Source: CAYVQZ01 sp964453435
GTDB taxonomy: Bacteria; Abyssobacteria; SURF-5
Length of the DNA: 64,000 nt
Direction: 5' to 3'
NCBI GenBank assembly: GCA_964453435.1
Contig: CAYVQZ010000001.1
Coordinates: forward strand, 1 to 64,000
Position 1 is the first letter of the stretch; each line of letters opens with the position of its first letter. A program made the position numbers and the translations under genes. Positions 8,547-17,217 of this stretch are shown piece by piece. A model generated the notes under the pieces. That model searched no databases and was not told the origin of the DNA. It saw only the letters and a list, made by a program, of their open reading frames with translations.

Positions 8547-9568
8547 CCCTTGTTGAGCAAGGCGAGCCCCGCCTCCAGCACCGTTTGAAGGTTTACCCTC
8601 CTCAGACAAACCTGGTCACGGCAGATTCGCATCTCCCGACGAGAGCACGGGCTGCAATCCGCATCGCTCCTGACCAGAGTCACGCGGGTCCCGACGGGCG
8701 ACCAGATGGCAGGGTCGGTGGGTCCGAAAATGCCGGCGACGGGAATGCCCACGGCGGCCGCCAGGTGGGTGACGCCCGAATCGTTGCCGATGTAGGCGGA
8801 GCATCGCGAAAGAATTGCGCCGAGCCGGCGCAGCGGCAGACTGCGCGCGCAGAGCGCGTTCAATTCCGTCGCCAGATTTGAAATGCGCTCACCCATCCTC
8901 TCGTCGGCCGGGCCGAGGATGAACAATATTTCAAATCCGCGCGCTTTGAGTTCCCCGGCCAACTCTTCGAAGCGGTCCGCCGGCCAGCATTTCTTCGCGC
9001 TTCCGCTGCCCGGATGAATGGCGACAATCGAGTGTCCTGTTGCCCCAGGGAATTTCAAAAAATATTCGGCGGCTTCGACTTCCGCTTCGCTGAAATTCAG
9101 GCGGCAGAATGTTTCCCGGGCCCCGAAGGTACGAGCGCTGTCTGCTGGGCGCTGCCCTTCAACGAGCCGTGCGACGGTATCGTAAAGATAATCAGCGACA
9201 TGCCATCTCTTTGTTAGCGGTGGAAACGGAGGCCTTACAACCAAGTGTTTGATGCCGAGACCGGCGAGGTTTCGTTCAAAAATCTTCTCGGGATCGGATA
9301 TATATGCCAATACGGCGTCAAATGATGCGAAAAATCCCTTCTCGCTTTCCGGCAGCTCAAATCCGTCCTCGAAGAAAGGAAGAAGCGAACGCCGTTCGAT
9401 CGAGATGGCGGAGTCCGCCACACCCGGGCATATGAGACTTAAGATGTCCGTTCTGCCCATGGCCTCGATCCACATTTCGGGAAACGTGCTTCGCAATGCC
9501 GCAAGAGAAGGCAGGAGAAGCAGAAAATCCCCGAGCGAACTCCTGTGAATAATTAGAATGCGTTTCAT
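8543..9568 (-). CDS. Glycosyltransferase family 9 (heptosyltransferase-like)
   Basis: About 341 residues from the ATG at 9568 (a frame open to 9616 adds 16 residues not typical for the family). The start RILIIHRSSLGDFLLLLPSL is the nucleotide-sugar GT9 signature, and AIHPGSGSAKKCWPADRFEEL and YIGNDSGVTHLAAAVGIPVAGIFGPTDP are the C-terminal donor-binding motifs of LPS heptosyltransferases. This supports an outer membrane with lipopolysaccharide. Near the end, CSPCSRREMRICRDQVC matches the cysteine-rich tail common in this family. It converges on the MFS gene with a 4-bp stop overlap; the two need not be related. Confidence 0.87.
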   Translation of the reverse strand: MKRILIIHRSSLGDFLLLLPSLAALRSTFPEMWIEAMGRTDILSLICPGVADSAISIERRSLLPFFEDGFELPESEKGFFASFDAVLAYISDPEKIFERNLAGLGIKHLVVRPPFPPLTKRWHVADYLYDTVARLVEGQRPADSARTFGARETFCRLNFSEAEVEAAEYFLKFPGATGHSIVAIHPGSGSAKKCWPADRFEELAGELKARGFEILFILGPADERMGERISNLATELNALCARSLPLRRLGAILSRCSAYIGNDSGVTHLAAAVGIPVAGIFGPTDPAIWSPVGTRVTLVRSDADCSPCSRREMRICRDQVCLRRVNLQTVLEAGLALLNKG

Positions 9569-9763
9569 ATCCCGGCGGGCCGACGATGTCAAAGTCGTTA
9601 CGCTATTCTGGAGCAACCGCTGAGACAGGGCTAATCCGACCGATCAAATGCATGACCCGGGCCGCATTATAGCATGAAGACAAGGTTTCGACAACGGATT
9701 GCAGAACCGGTTCTCGGTCGCCGGAATCATCCTCAGGAATGCCTTGAATTGGTCCGATTTCCT

Positions 9764-9792
9764 TTGACTGGCAAGGAAGTGTCTGTTAGAAT
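9764..9792 (+). promoter_or_regulatory. Sigma-70-like promoter for the mttB-family operon
   Basis: TTGACT at 9764-9769 and TAGAAT at 9787-9792 are 17 bp apart, about 65 bp before the MttB-family start codon. It is the only good promoter I see before the four genes ending at the terminator at 14950. Confidence 0.55.
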
Positions 9793-9859
9793 ATGTGCCG
9801 CCGCACTGGCCCGATGATGCAACCGCCTTTCGCTTATCATCTCGGAGGCAGAACCGACC

Positions 9860-11296
9860 ATGGCTTTTGAGTTGCTCGATAAGTTGGGCATCATGCAAAT
9901 CGTCGAGATATCGTATCGGATACTCGAAGAGATCGGAATCGAGCTCGGCGCGTGCCGTGTCAGCGATATGCTCAGAGACCATGGATGCCATGAGCGGAAC
10001 GGGCGACTCATGATACGCCGCGACCTTATCCAGCAGGTCCTGCCCAAAATTCCCTCACGCTACAAAGTATGGTCGCGCGACCTTTCATACTTCATCGAGC
10101 TTGGCGGTGGAGATGTGTACGTACATAACTTCGGCGGGGCCCCGCATGTCATCGACACGGAAAAACGCGAGCGAAGAGCAGCGACACTTGGAGATGTTGC
10201 GGACATGACCCGGCTGCTGGATGCGCTTCCCAACGTTCACAGTGTCACTTCGTTGTTTGTTCCCGCGGGAACACCCCAATCCGAGATCAGCGCCAGGCTT
10301 GCCGCCGTCGTTCAGGCGAATACGACCAAGCCCATATTTGGTTCGGGCTTGAACTACCCGTATGAAGTCGATGCCGTCGCGAAGATAATGGCTGCTCCGG
10401 TCGGAGGGATGCGGACTCTTGTGGAAAAGCCGCGACTTACCATGTGCGTATCTCCGATCAGCCCTTTGAAATTCCCCGCGCCCGTGGCCGAAACAATCGC
10501 CCGCATAGCGGAAACAGGTCTTCCCGTGGGCATATTGCCATGCCCGATTCCCGGCGTTTCCGCACCGATAACGATGGCGGGCGGCCTGGCGTTGCAGCAT
10601 GCCGAGAACTTGGCGGGGATTCTGATTGCCCAACTGGTTCGGCCCGGCGTTCCCTGTCTCTATCAGTCGCGCTTGAGTATTCCCGACCCGAGGAAAGCGG
10701 TTGGCGCGGGCGGGAATCCCGAGATGGGCATGGCTGGCGCAGCCGCCGCGCAACTCGCAAAAAACCATGGCATCCCCTGCGATGTCTATGGGGTCTGCAC
10801 GAGTTCGAAGCTTCTCGATTCCCAGGCCGGTTTCGAAAAAGCGATAAACGGCATACTTCCCGCCTTGATGAACGCCGACCAGATATCCGGCGTCGGCATT
10901 GTCGAAGACGGGATGTCCGGCGCATACGACCACGTTCTGATGGATAACGAGATTTATGGGGAAATACTCCACGTTCGCAATAGAATAAAGGTCAATCCTT
11001 CCACCCTTGCATTCGACGCGATCAAGGAAGCGGTCACGCACGGCCAGGAATTCTATATGCTCTTGCATACGGTCGAGCGGTTGAAGGAGGGCGCTCTGTA
11101 CGAGCCTTCGCTCGCGCATCGGGGATACTGGGACTCGTGGGAGGCGGAAGGCAAAAGAAGCTTCTCGGAGTATGCCGGGGAGAAGGTCAAAGAGATTTTG
11201 ACGACTCATCGGGTAGCCGAACTTCCCGCCGTCGTCAAGGCGGAAATTGAAGAAATAATCGAGGGAACAAGGCGCGTCCATGCAAACATGGATTAA
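9860..11296 (+). CDS. MttB-superfamily methyltransferase, non-pyrrolysine
   Basis: 478 residues, matching the trimethylamine methyltransferase family. Members move a methyl group from a quaternary or tertiary amine to a corrinoid protein. Support includes GGAPHVID, the NTTKPIFGSGLN segment near 154, GVSAPITMAGGLALQHAEN and the late GVCTSSKLLDSQAGFEKA segment. No in-frame TAG interrupts it, so it lacks pyrrolysine, like MtgB (glycine betaine), MtpB (proline betaine) or MtcB (carnitine). CGGAGG lies 12 nt before the ATG. Unusually, no corrinoid-binding partner or RamA reactivase is adjacent; a flavin oxidase and thiolase-fold genes follow instead. Substrate unknown. Confidence 0.88.
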   Translation: MAFELLDKLGIMQIVEISYRILEEIGIELGACRVSDMLRDHGCHERNGRLMIRRDLIQQVLPKIPSRYKVWSRDLSYFIELGGGDVYVHNFGGAPHVIDTEKRERRAATLGDVADMTRLLDALPNVHSVTSLFVPAGTPQSEISARLAAVVQANTTKPIFGSGLNYPYEVDAVAKIMAAPVGGMRTLVEKPRLTMCVSPISPLKFPAPVAETIARIAETGLPVGILPCPIPGVSAPITMAGGLALQHAENLAGILIAQLVRPGVPCLYQSRLSIPDPRKAVGAGGNPEMGMAGAAAAQLAKNHGIPCDVYGVCTSSKLLDSQAGFEKAINGILPALMNADQISGVGIVEDGMSGAYDHVLMDNEIYGEILHVRNRIKVNPSTLAFDAIKEAVTHGQEFYMLLHTVERLKEGALYEPSLAHRGYWDSWEAEGKRSFSEYAGEKVKEILTTHRVAELPAVVKAEIEEIIEGTRRVHANMD

Positions 11297-11488
11297 CGCC
11301 TCCGCGGCGTCGCAACCCTGAAGGGGCGTCGTGCGGCATTCGTGCGATCGATCCGGTGTTCACGAGCGCAGGGCCGGAACTCAAATTGTCGAACGGATTC
11401 CCTGCCCGAATCGCCGCCCGAAGATTTGAGCGGTGTTCTCACGCGGCTTTCGCGGTTCACCGATTTATTTGTTTGGAGGTTTTGAGAA

Positions 11489-12664
11489 GTGAAGAACTCG
11501 GCGGACGTAGTGATAATCGGCGGAGGCGTTGAGGGATGCTCGATTGCCTACAACCTTGCAAGGAACGGATGCAGCAATGTTGTTCTCCTTGAAAAGAAGA
11601 TGCTCGCCTCCGGCTCGACGGGGAAATCGTGCGGAATCATACGGACCCATTATTCCCAGGAAATTCTCATGCTGATGGCGCATAAGAGCATGAGTGTGTT
11701 CCGGCTTTTCGAGGACGAGTACGAGGCGAGGTCCGGCTTCCTGGCCAATGGGCTCGTCTTCCTCGGCACGAACGAAGAGGTGGAGGGCCTTCGCGACGTG
11801 ACCGCTATGCAGCGGCGTCTCGGAATTCGCGCAGAATTGATTGAGCCGGACAATGTTGCGAAGTTCCATCCGGATGTCGCCGTCGACGGCGTTGAACTGG
11901 CCTCGTACGAACCCGACGCCGGCTTTGCCGATCCCTACGGCGTCACCATAGGATTTGCTTCCGGGGCGAAACGATTGGGTGTCGAAATCAACGAGGGTGT
12001 CGAGGCGACAGGAATTGAAGTCAGGGACGGCCGGGTCGAAGCTGTCGATACGACTCAGGGTCGGATCACTACCCGCACCGTCGTGAACGCGGCCGGTCCG
12101 TGGGCAAGGCGCGTCGGCGAAATGGCGGGGGTTGATTTACCGCTGTTCGTTATCCGGCTGCAGGAGGCGGTTATGCGGCCGGTCAAGGACTATCCCCTGT
12201 CGATGCCGACCGTCTTCGATCAGAGGACCATCTGCTATTACCGTCCCGAGACGGGGGGATTTTTGATCTATGGCGGCGGCGTAATCGAGCTTCAAACAAT
12301 CGAGGACCCCGATCACTATAACGAGAAAGCCGATTCCGAATGGGTCGAGAATGCGGCAAATACGCTTCTTCGCACAATGGACGGAGCCGCCGAGATGAAA
12401 TTTGTTCGCGGATGGGGAGGTCCGATTACGGTGACTCCCGATTTCAACCCGATTATCGGGAAGATAGACGAAGTCGAGGGGCTCTTTGTCGCCGCCGGTT
12501 TCAGCGGGCACGGTTTTAAGCTTTCTCCCATGGTCGGCAAATGCATGACGGAGCTCATCCTGGAGGGCAGTTCGAGCACTGTGGATATAACCCCCTTGCG
12601 GCCCTCGCGATACAGGGAGGGACAGTACTTCCAGTCGAAGTATTCGCGTTCACCCTTAACGTAA
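11489..12664 (+). CDS. FAD-dependent amine oxidoreductase, sarcosine-oxidase-like (DAO family)
   Basis: 391 residues. The N-terminal FAD-binding motif is DVVIIGGGVEGCSIAYNLA (residues 6-24), followed by STGKSCGIIRTHYS near 43-56, typical of the beta subunit of sarcosine oxidase and dimethylglycine dehydrogenases. The C-terminal RGWGGPITVTPDFNPIIG and AAGFSGHGFKLSP complete the DAO fold. Such enzymes oxidise N-methyl or secondary amines to imines. The GTG start follows GGAGG by 9 nt. It lies 192 bp after the MttB-family gene, so a pathway of methyl removal followed by oxidation of the remaining amine is reasonable but unproven. Subunits alpha, gamma and delta of sarcosine oxidase are absent. 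Confidence 0.87.
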   Translation: MKNSADVVIIGGGVEGCSIAYNLARNGCSNVVLLEKKMLASGSTGKSCGIIRTHYSQEILMLMAHKSMSVFRLFEDEYEARSGFLANGLVFLGTNEEVEGLRDVTAMQRRLGIRAELIEPDNVAKFHPDVAVDGVELASYEPDAGFADPYGVTIGFASGAKRLGVEINEGVEATGIEVRDGRVEAVDTTQGRITTRTVVNAAGPWARRVGEMAGVDLPLFVIRLQEAVMRPVKDYPLSMPTVFDQRTICYYRPETGGFLIYGGGVIELQTIEDPDHYNEKADSEWVENAANTLLRTMDGAAEMKFVRGWGGPITVTPDFNPIIGKIDEVEGLFVAAGFSGHGFKLSPMVGKCMTELILEGSSSTVDITPLRPSRYREGQYFQSKYSRSPLT

Positions 12665-12718
12665 CACGAGAACTACGAGAGCAAAAGCGGCCGTAGAGAA
12701 TTCGAAAGGAGGCTGAGA

Positions 12719-13921
12719 ATGGGCAGAAAGGTCGGGATTGTAGGGGCTGGCGTCACACCTTTCAAGGGAAGATGGGCAGAGAAAACATATTATGCTCTCG
12801 CCCAGGACGCAGTCAGAGAGGCGTTGAAGGATGCAGGCATGTCTGTGAAGGAAGTGGAGGCCGTGTGTTACGGCATCTACAACGATATCTTCCAGCGCAC
12901 CTGCATACCCGAGCATGCGCTTCAGGGGCTCATCGGGATGCAGGACAAATTCGGTATCAGGGTCAGCAACGGCGGCGCCACCGGCGCCTATGCAATGTCT
13001 GCGGCCCACGCATATGTCGCTTCGGGACGTTTTGACACCATGATGGTGCTCGGTGTCGAAAAATCCACCGATTGTTTTGACTTCCTCTCGATGTCGGCGA
13101 CGCCGGAGGTCATCAAGACCATCGGCTGGTCGGGAGACAGCTTCTTCGAGCAGCCCATCGGCTGGACGGCGTCGGACTCGTATGCCGAGGTGGTGCTGGC
13201 ATATATGGATGAACATCCGAACGACCTGAAACCCGAGATAACGGCACAGGTCTCGGCATTGCTCAGCCAGCAGGTGCAAAACAATCAAGTCGCCCAGAGA
13301 CAGCATGATCAGGTTACCCCGGAAGAAGTGCTCAACTCTCGCATCGTTGTTCATCCCTTTAAGCAACTTGAAATCTGCGTGTACTCTGAAGGCGCCGCTG
13401 CGGTGATCCTCGCAGAGGAAGAGCGGGCAAAGCATATTGCGAGAAACATGGGCGTTCCCGTTGTCTGGATTACCGGCGTCGGCGAGAGCAATGAACACTC
13501 ATTTGCAGGGAAAAATCAAAAAATTATGAGCCGGATCATGTCGGACTACCACGCAGCTCAGAGAGCGTACAGAATGGCGGGCATAACGGACCCGCTCGAT
13601 GAAATCCAGGTCGTCGAGGTACACGATGCGTTCGTTCATCAGCTCGAGATCACGCTCGCCGAGATGGGATTCGCCGAACTCGGACGAGCCGATACCCTTG
13701 TCGAAGAAGGAACCATCATGCCCGGCGGAAAACTTCTCGTCAATCCTTCCGGTGGTCTCATTTACTGCGGTCACGCCGTCGGCGCCAGCAACATCATGTC
13801 CGCATGGTCGGCTCGCAAAGAACTGATTCGGCGAGGCCTGAAGCGAGCCGCTGTTCACGGCACGGGGAGCACGGTTGCGCAGTATGGTGTGGTAATGATT
13901 TTGGAAAACGACGCCGCATGA
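12719..13921 (+). CDS. Thiolase-fold protein lacking catalytic cysteines
   Basis: 400 residues of the thiolase/SCP2-thiolase group. VGIVGAGVTPF starts it, and NPSGGLIYCGHAVGAS near 340-355 retains the active-site histidine. The nucleophile position, normally NACASG, reads NGGATG at 84-89, so glycine 86 replaces cysteine. The C-terminal CGGG site reads HGTGSTVAQYG, also without cysteine. A Claisen thiolase is therefore unlikely. Paired thiolase-fold and DUF35 proteins of this kind act as retro-aldolases on acyl-CoA side chains in steroid breakdown (Ltp2/ChsH2), which is a model for this pair. Start supported by AAGGAGG. The DUF35 partner follows after 18 bp. Confidence 0.82.
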   Translation: MGRKVGIVGAGVTPFKGRWAEKTYYALAQDAVREALKDAGMSVKEVEAVCYGIYNDIFQRTCIPEHALQGLIGMQDKFGIRVSNGGATGAYAMSAAHAYVASGRFDTMMVLGVEKSTDCFDFLSMSATPEVIKTIGWSGDSFFEQPIGWTASDSYAEVVLAYMDEHPNDLKPEITAQVSALLSQQVQNNQVAQRQHDQVTPEEVLNSRIVVHPFKQLEICVYSEGAAAVILAEEERAKHIARNMGVPVVWITGVGESNEHSFAGKNQKIMSRIMSDYHAAQRAYRMAGITDPLDEIQVVEVHDAFVHQLEITLAEMGFAELGRADTLVEEGTIMPGGKLLVNPSGGLIYCGHAVGASNIMSAWSARKELIRRGLKRAAVHGTGSTVAQYGVVMILENDAA

Positions 13922-13939
13922 GAGAAGGAGGTGTATAAA

Positions 13940-14938
13940 ATGGCGAGAAAAATAAAGAAAGTGATTCCAAGCGAAGCGATTCCCCCCGAAGAAAGCCGCA
14001 CCCTCAAAATCGGGGACAAAGAGTTTCTTGAACTTAATGACGCAATGCACACGTTCTATCGGAGAACCATGGGAGAACTGTCGCCTTTCTTTCTGGCGAT
14101 TCGCGACCAAAAGACGATCATTGGCGCAAAATGTGACAAATGCGGCATCGTGCGCGTGCCCCCAATGGCGGAATACTGTCCCGATTGCGACTTTGCGCCG
14201 ACCACCAAGATTGCAGTCGGCGACACGGGAAAGCTGCTTTCCACTCCTCCGATTACTTATTTCGCGAACAGCCTTTTTCAGGAGCAGGTTCCCTTTGGCC
14301 GGGGCAGGGTCATTCTCGAGGGCGCCGACACGGCGCTTTCCATCAATCTCTACACGACGACCGGAATCCTCGTGCCGGGGATTTTCAAGAAAGGCACCGA
14401 GATAAAGATTGTCTTCCGCGACAAGCGGATTGGCAAGATCACCGATATCTACGGTCTGCCGGCTGCGGAACTCACCGCCGAACAAGTCGCTAAAAAGGGC
14501 CTGCAGGAAAAAGATATCGATTTGGAGGCGCCGGTCGAGCCGAAGGTCGGCGCGGCCACTGAGAAGGCTGTCAGCAAGTTCGAGAAGACCTTCAAAAACA
14601 TGAAGCAGGTTGTCGCAGAGTTAAATGACTGCGACCGCGCGAAAAAAGATATTGAAAGCTGGAAGCGAACGGTCCTCGTCAAGGCTCCGGGCGGCAAATT
14701 TGTCATCGGAATCGATAACGGCGATCTCTCCCTCAAGAAGGGCGGTACCACGAAACCGGACTTTACGATGGTGGCAAAGAATCCCGAGACCGTGCTCCGA
14801 GGCCTTGCCTACGAGGGGTCGCTGACCGAAGCGATCATGAAAGCGGACCTTTGGATCAGCAAGAACGTGGAATTCATGACCGTCTTCAAACTCGAACGCA
14901 TGGCTCGCTCGCTCGCTCGTTCCAGGAAACAAGGCTGA
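13940..14938 (+). CDS. DUF35 zinc-ribbon/OB-fold protein fused to SCP2 domain
   Basis: 332 residues. A rubredoxin-like zinc ribbon has C65, C68, C80 and C83 (AKCDKCG...YCPDCDF). An OB-fold follows to about 175 and an SCP2 sterol-carrier-like domain covers about 205-330 (VLVKAPGGKFVIGIDNGDL, PDFTMVAKNPETVLRGL). DUF35 proteins bind CoA and serve as obligate partners of thiolase-fold enzymes; SCP2 domains bind lipids or acyl-CoA. This fusion suggests the substrate is a bulky hydrophobic acyl-CoA. The ATG at 13940 is chosen because AAGGAGG ends 9-10 nt before it; a GTG at 13931 is too close. A terminator follows directly. Confidence 0.82.
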   Translation: MARKIKKVIPSEAIPPEESRTLKIGDKEFLELNDAMHTFYRRTMGELSPFFLAIRDQKTIIGAKCDKCGIVRVPPMAEYCPDCDFAPTTKIAVGDTGKLLSTPPITYFANSLFQEQVPFGRGRVILEGADTALSINLYTTTGILVPGIFKKGTEIKIVFRDKRIGKITDIYGLPAAELTAEQVAKKGLQEKDIDLEAPVEPKVGAATEKAVSKFEKTFKNMKQVVAELNDCDRAKKDIESWKRTVLVKAPGGKFVIGIDNGDLSLKKGGTTKPDFTMVAKNPETVLRGLAYEGSLTEAIMKADLWISKNVEFMTVFKLERMARSLARSRKQG

Positions 14939-14949
14939 ACGGTTCACCC

Positions 14950-14988
14950 AAGGCCCGTCGTCTGACCAAACGGCGGGCCTTTTCTATT
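14950..14988. terminator. Intrinsic terminator after the mttB-family operon
   Basis: The arms AAGGCCCGTCG (14950-14960) and CGGCGGGCCTT (14971-14981) pair with one mismatch around a 10-nt loop and are followed by TTTCTATT. The hairpin sits between the plus-strand operon and the converging minus-strand gene, whose stop codon lies in the T-rich part. Confidence 0.85.
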
Positions 14989-15538
14989 CGTGGATGATGT
15001 CTCGTATCTGCCGGTAGGCAGGGTTGTGCACGCGCTCCAGTTCCTCCCGCACAAAATTCAGCCCCACGGCACAGATTTCAAAGTTCTGTGAGAGCTTTCG
15101 AAAAAGCGGGACCATCGCGCGGTCGGAATCCTCGTCAAACTCCGCGACAATCCGGTAGGATTCTTTCCCTGCCTTGACATAATCAATGAAATAGTCAAGG
15201 TCAAGAATAGTGTGGCGGCTCAGGCTCTCGGGGAAAAGGCCGGCCATAAACAGCGTGTAATCCCCGATATACTTTCGTATTTCGCGCTCCCACCTCTTTC
15301 CCGGGAAGCGGGCCGCCTTGTTCGCCTCAAGAAGCATCTCCGCAACTTCGTATATCCGTTTGCCGCGCGCATTGCGGAGTCTGTACACATCATCACTATG
15401 AAGGAACCCAACCAAGAGGTCCGCCGCGTAGCCCACAATTTCGAAATCCGCCACTCCGACCCTCTGCACGAAACATTTCTGTGTCACGGCGTCGAACAGC
15501 CGCCGGAGCGGATGTCTTTTCGATATCTGTGTGCGCAC
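14984..15538 (-). CDS. Hypothetical protein, 184 residues
   Basis: I do not recognise this family. The protein is soluble, charged and probably mostly helical, without signal peptide or membrane segments. It includes the stretch FVQRVGVADFEIVGYAADLL and DLDYFIDYVKAGKESYR, with several aromatic and acidic residues. The GTG start at 15538 follows GGGAGGA at about 10 nt. It converges on the MttB-family operon and shares its terminator. Good codon structure and a ribosome site make it a likely real gene, but no function can be given. Confidence 0.65.
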   Translation of the reverse strand: MRTQISKRHPLRRLFDAVTQKCFVQRVGVADFEIVGYAADLLVGFLHSDDVYRLRNARGKRIYEVAEMLLEANKAARFPGKRWEREIRKYIGDYTLFMAGLFPESLSRHTILDLDYFIDYVKAGKESYRIVAEFDEDSDRAMVPLFRKLSQNFEICAVGLNFVREELERVHNPAYRQIRDIIHE

Positions 15539-15773
15539 CCCGACGTTTCCTCCCAGCGATAAAAACCTGCAAAATCTGCTCGAAGAAAACGAGATGTTCT
15601 TCTACTTCCCCCGTTTGCGGGCGGCGGCTCACGGGGGACACGTGTCTTGTTATTATTTTATCATCCGGTGCGACTGCCGTAAAGGGAAGTGCCGACCGGA
15701 AGCAGGCAAACCCAAACTCCGGCCGCTTCGTGCCAGCGCAGTGGGTGGCAACCGGTCCGCGGCAACCAGTCCG

Positions 15774-15803
15774 TTGACTATGCGGAGGGCTGTTTGGTAA
15801 ACT
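15774..15803 (+). promoter_or_regulatory. Possible promoter for the membrane/HAD/kinase/PilZ genes
   Basis: TTGACT at 15774-15779 and TAAACT at 15798-15803 are 18 bp apart, about 120 bp before the first gene of the rightward group. Both hexamers are imperfect, so the call is tentative. The rest of the gap from 15539 shows nothing else. Confidence 0.4.
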
Positions 15804-15923
15804 AGATTTGGTTCCCGTTTTACGCCACTCCGGACAAAGGATGAAAGAGTCCCTGCTAAATTCCTCTCTTGCGCGAGGGTTTTGGTGTGACTGGCTCAGT
15901 TCCGGGTGAAGGGGAGAACTGTC

Positions 15924-16466
15924 GTGCTTGATCCCGAACTCCGGCAGGAGCTCTTAAACACAAACAAAACCGTCTCAGTCATGCATCTTTCGATGCTGGC
16001 TGAGCCGGTGGTTTATGTGCTGGTGGCGTTTCTGCTAAAGAGCGCGGCGGATTTTCAGGGGCTGGAACCCTCGCAAGACTTCATTCCGGCGGTGCGGTCG
16101 ATTTTTCTGATTATATCGGTTTTGGCGATTCCTGCTGTCGTTTCGCTGAGGAGATTCCTTTTCTCTCCGGAACGAATCGCTCCCGCGGGCGCCGACGTGG
16201 AAAAAATCGCCATGCGCTATTCCCGTTCCCAGCTTATCATTGATGCCGTTGCAGCCGTGCCGGCGACCCTCGGATTTGTGCTTTTTCTGCTCGGCGGGAA
16301 AATGGACCTCCTTTTTGTTCTCTCCGCGGTCAGCATCGCTATCATGGTTTTGATATTTCCGCGATATGAAACGCTTGAGCAGGCGGCAATGGCGAGGATG
16401 ATTCGCGGAGAGACTATCCCACTACAGGCCAAAAGGGCATCCGACCATGTCTCGAAGAACCCATGA
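15924..16466 (+). CDS. Four-helix membrane protein of unknown function
   Basis: 180 residues with about four membrane helices (roughly 21-41, 60-80, 106-126 and 130-148) arranged as two hairpins and a basic tail. No enzymatic motif is visible. The GTG at 15924 is preferred over the in-frame GTG at 15906 because AGGGGAG lies 8 nt upstream of it. The end overlaps the start of the HAD gene by 20 bp, so the two are translationally coupled. I do not recognise the family. Its position ahead of HAD, kinase-fold and PilZ genes suggests an envelope-related role. Confidence 0.7.
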   Translation: MLDPELRQELLNTNKTVSVMHLSMLAEPVVYVLVAFLLKSAADFQGLEPSQDFIPAVRSIFLIISVLAIPAVVSLRRFLFSPERIAPAGADVEKIAMRYSRSQLIIDAVAAVPATLGFVLFLLGGKMDLLFVLSAVSIAIMVLIFPRYETLEQAAMARMIRGETIPLQAKRASDHVSKNP

Positions 16467-17166
16467 AGTAATTTTTCTGGATGCGGGATATACGCTGTTT
16501 TCCGCGAACCCGTCTCCTCCGAAATTCTATCACCAGGTGTGCACGCGGCAGGGTGTACATGTGACGCTCGAGCAGGTGATGGCGGCAATGCGTGAGATAT
16601 GGCTCGAGCAAGTCATTCCGGAGATGAACGACCCCGACGCCGACTTCTACTGCTCCGATGATGAGGACCGTCAATGGTGGTGGAATTACGACCGACAGGT
16701 CTTCAGTCGCCTTGCCATACCGGGGGACAAACATGAAGCGCTCTTCGACGAGATATATATGTTCTTTGAGGAGCCGTCAGCGTGGATATTATATCCTGAC
16801 ACGCTTGAATCGCTTGAGACGTTGAAGTCAAAAGGGTTTTTTCTGGCGGTTGTCTCCAATTGGAATTCGAGCCTTCAGAAGATCATTGACGGTCTCAACT
16901 TGTCTCACTACTTCGAATTTGTGCTGACTTCGGCGCAGGCGGGATGGAAGAAGCCGTCCCCCAGGATTTTCCATATTGCGTTGAGCCGCGCCGGCGTGGA
17001 ACCGTCCCGGGTCGTCCACATCGGGGACACCTACCAGACAGACGTGGTGGGCGCAAGGAGGGCAGGTATTCGGGGGATCATGCTCGATCGCCGCGGTGGA
17101 ACGCATCACGACCATGAGGTTATCACGGCTCTTTCGGAAGCAGGTCCTCTCCTGATGAACGGATAG
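16447..17166 (+). CDS. HAD-superfamily hydrolase, HAD-IA type
   Basis: 239 residues. Motif I is FLDAGYTLF (D12 is the nucleophile), motif II VVSNWN near 137-142, motif III the lysine in GWKKPSPRIF near 163, and motif IV HIGDTYQTDVVGARRAGI near 195-212. An aspartate two residues after the nucleophile acts as general acid in phosphatases; here it is G14. That substitution is also seen in some uncharacterised members, so catalysis may differ from a plain phosphatase. The cap region is helical. It overlaps the membrane-protein gene and precedes the kinase-fold gene by 51 bp. Substrate unknown. Confidence 0.83.
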   Translation: MSRRTHEVIFLDAGYTLFSANPSPPKFYHQVCTRQGVHVTLEQVMAAMREIWLEQVIPEMNDPDADFYCSDDEDRQWWWNYDRQVFSRLAIPGDKHEALFDEIYMFFEEPSAWILYPDTLESLETLKSKGFFLAVVSNWNSSLQKIIDGLNLSHYFEFVLTSAQAGWKKPSPRIFHIALSRAGVEPSRVVHIGDTYQTDVVGARRAGIRGIMLDRRGGTHHDHEVITALSEAGPLLMNG

Positions 17167-17217
17167 AAGAACGCTTGCGAGAGCTCTTTCGGAAGATGGA
17201 CTTTCACAGGGGGATAG

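Noticed and set aside
10085..11281. 398-codon minus-strand frame opposite the MttB-family gene
   Set aside because: The plus-strand gene has family motifs along its whole length; the opposite frame has none.
9860..11296. Pyrrolysine (in-frame TAG) in the MttB-family gene
   Set aside because: The frame runs uninterrupted for 478 codons and ends TAA; no amber codon is present, so no pyrrolysine is needed.
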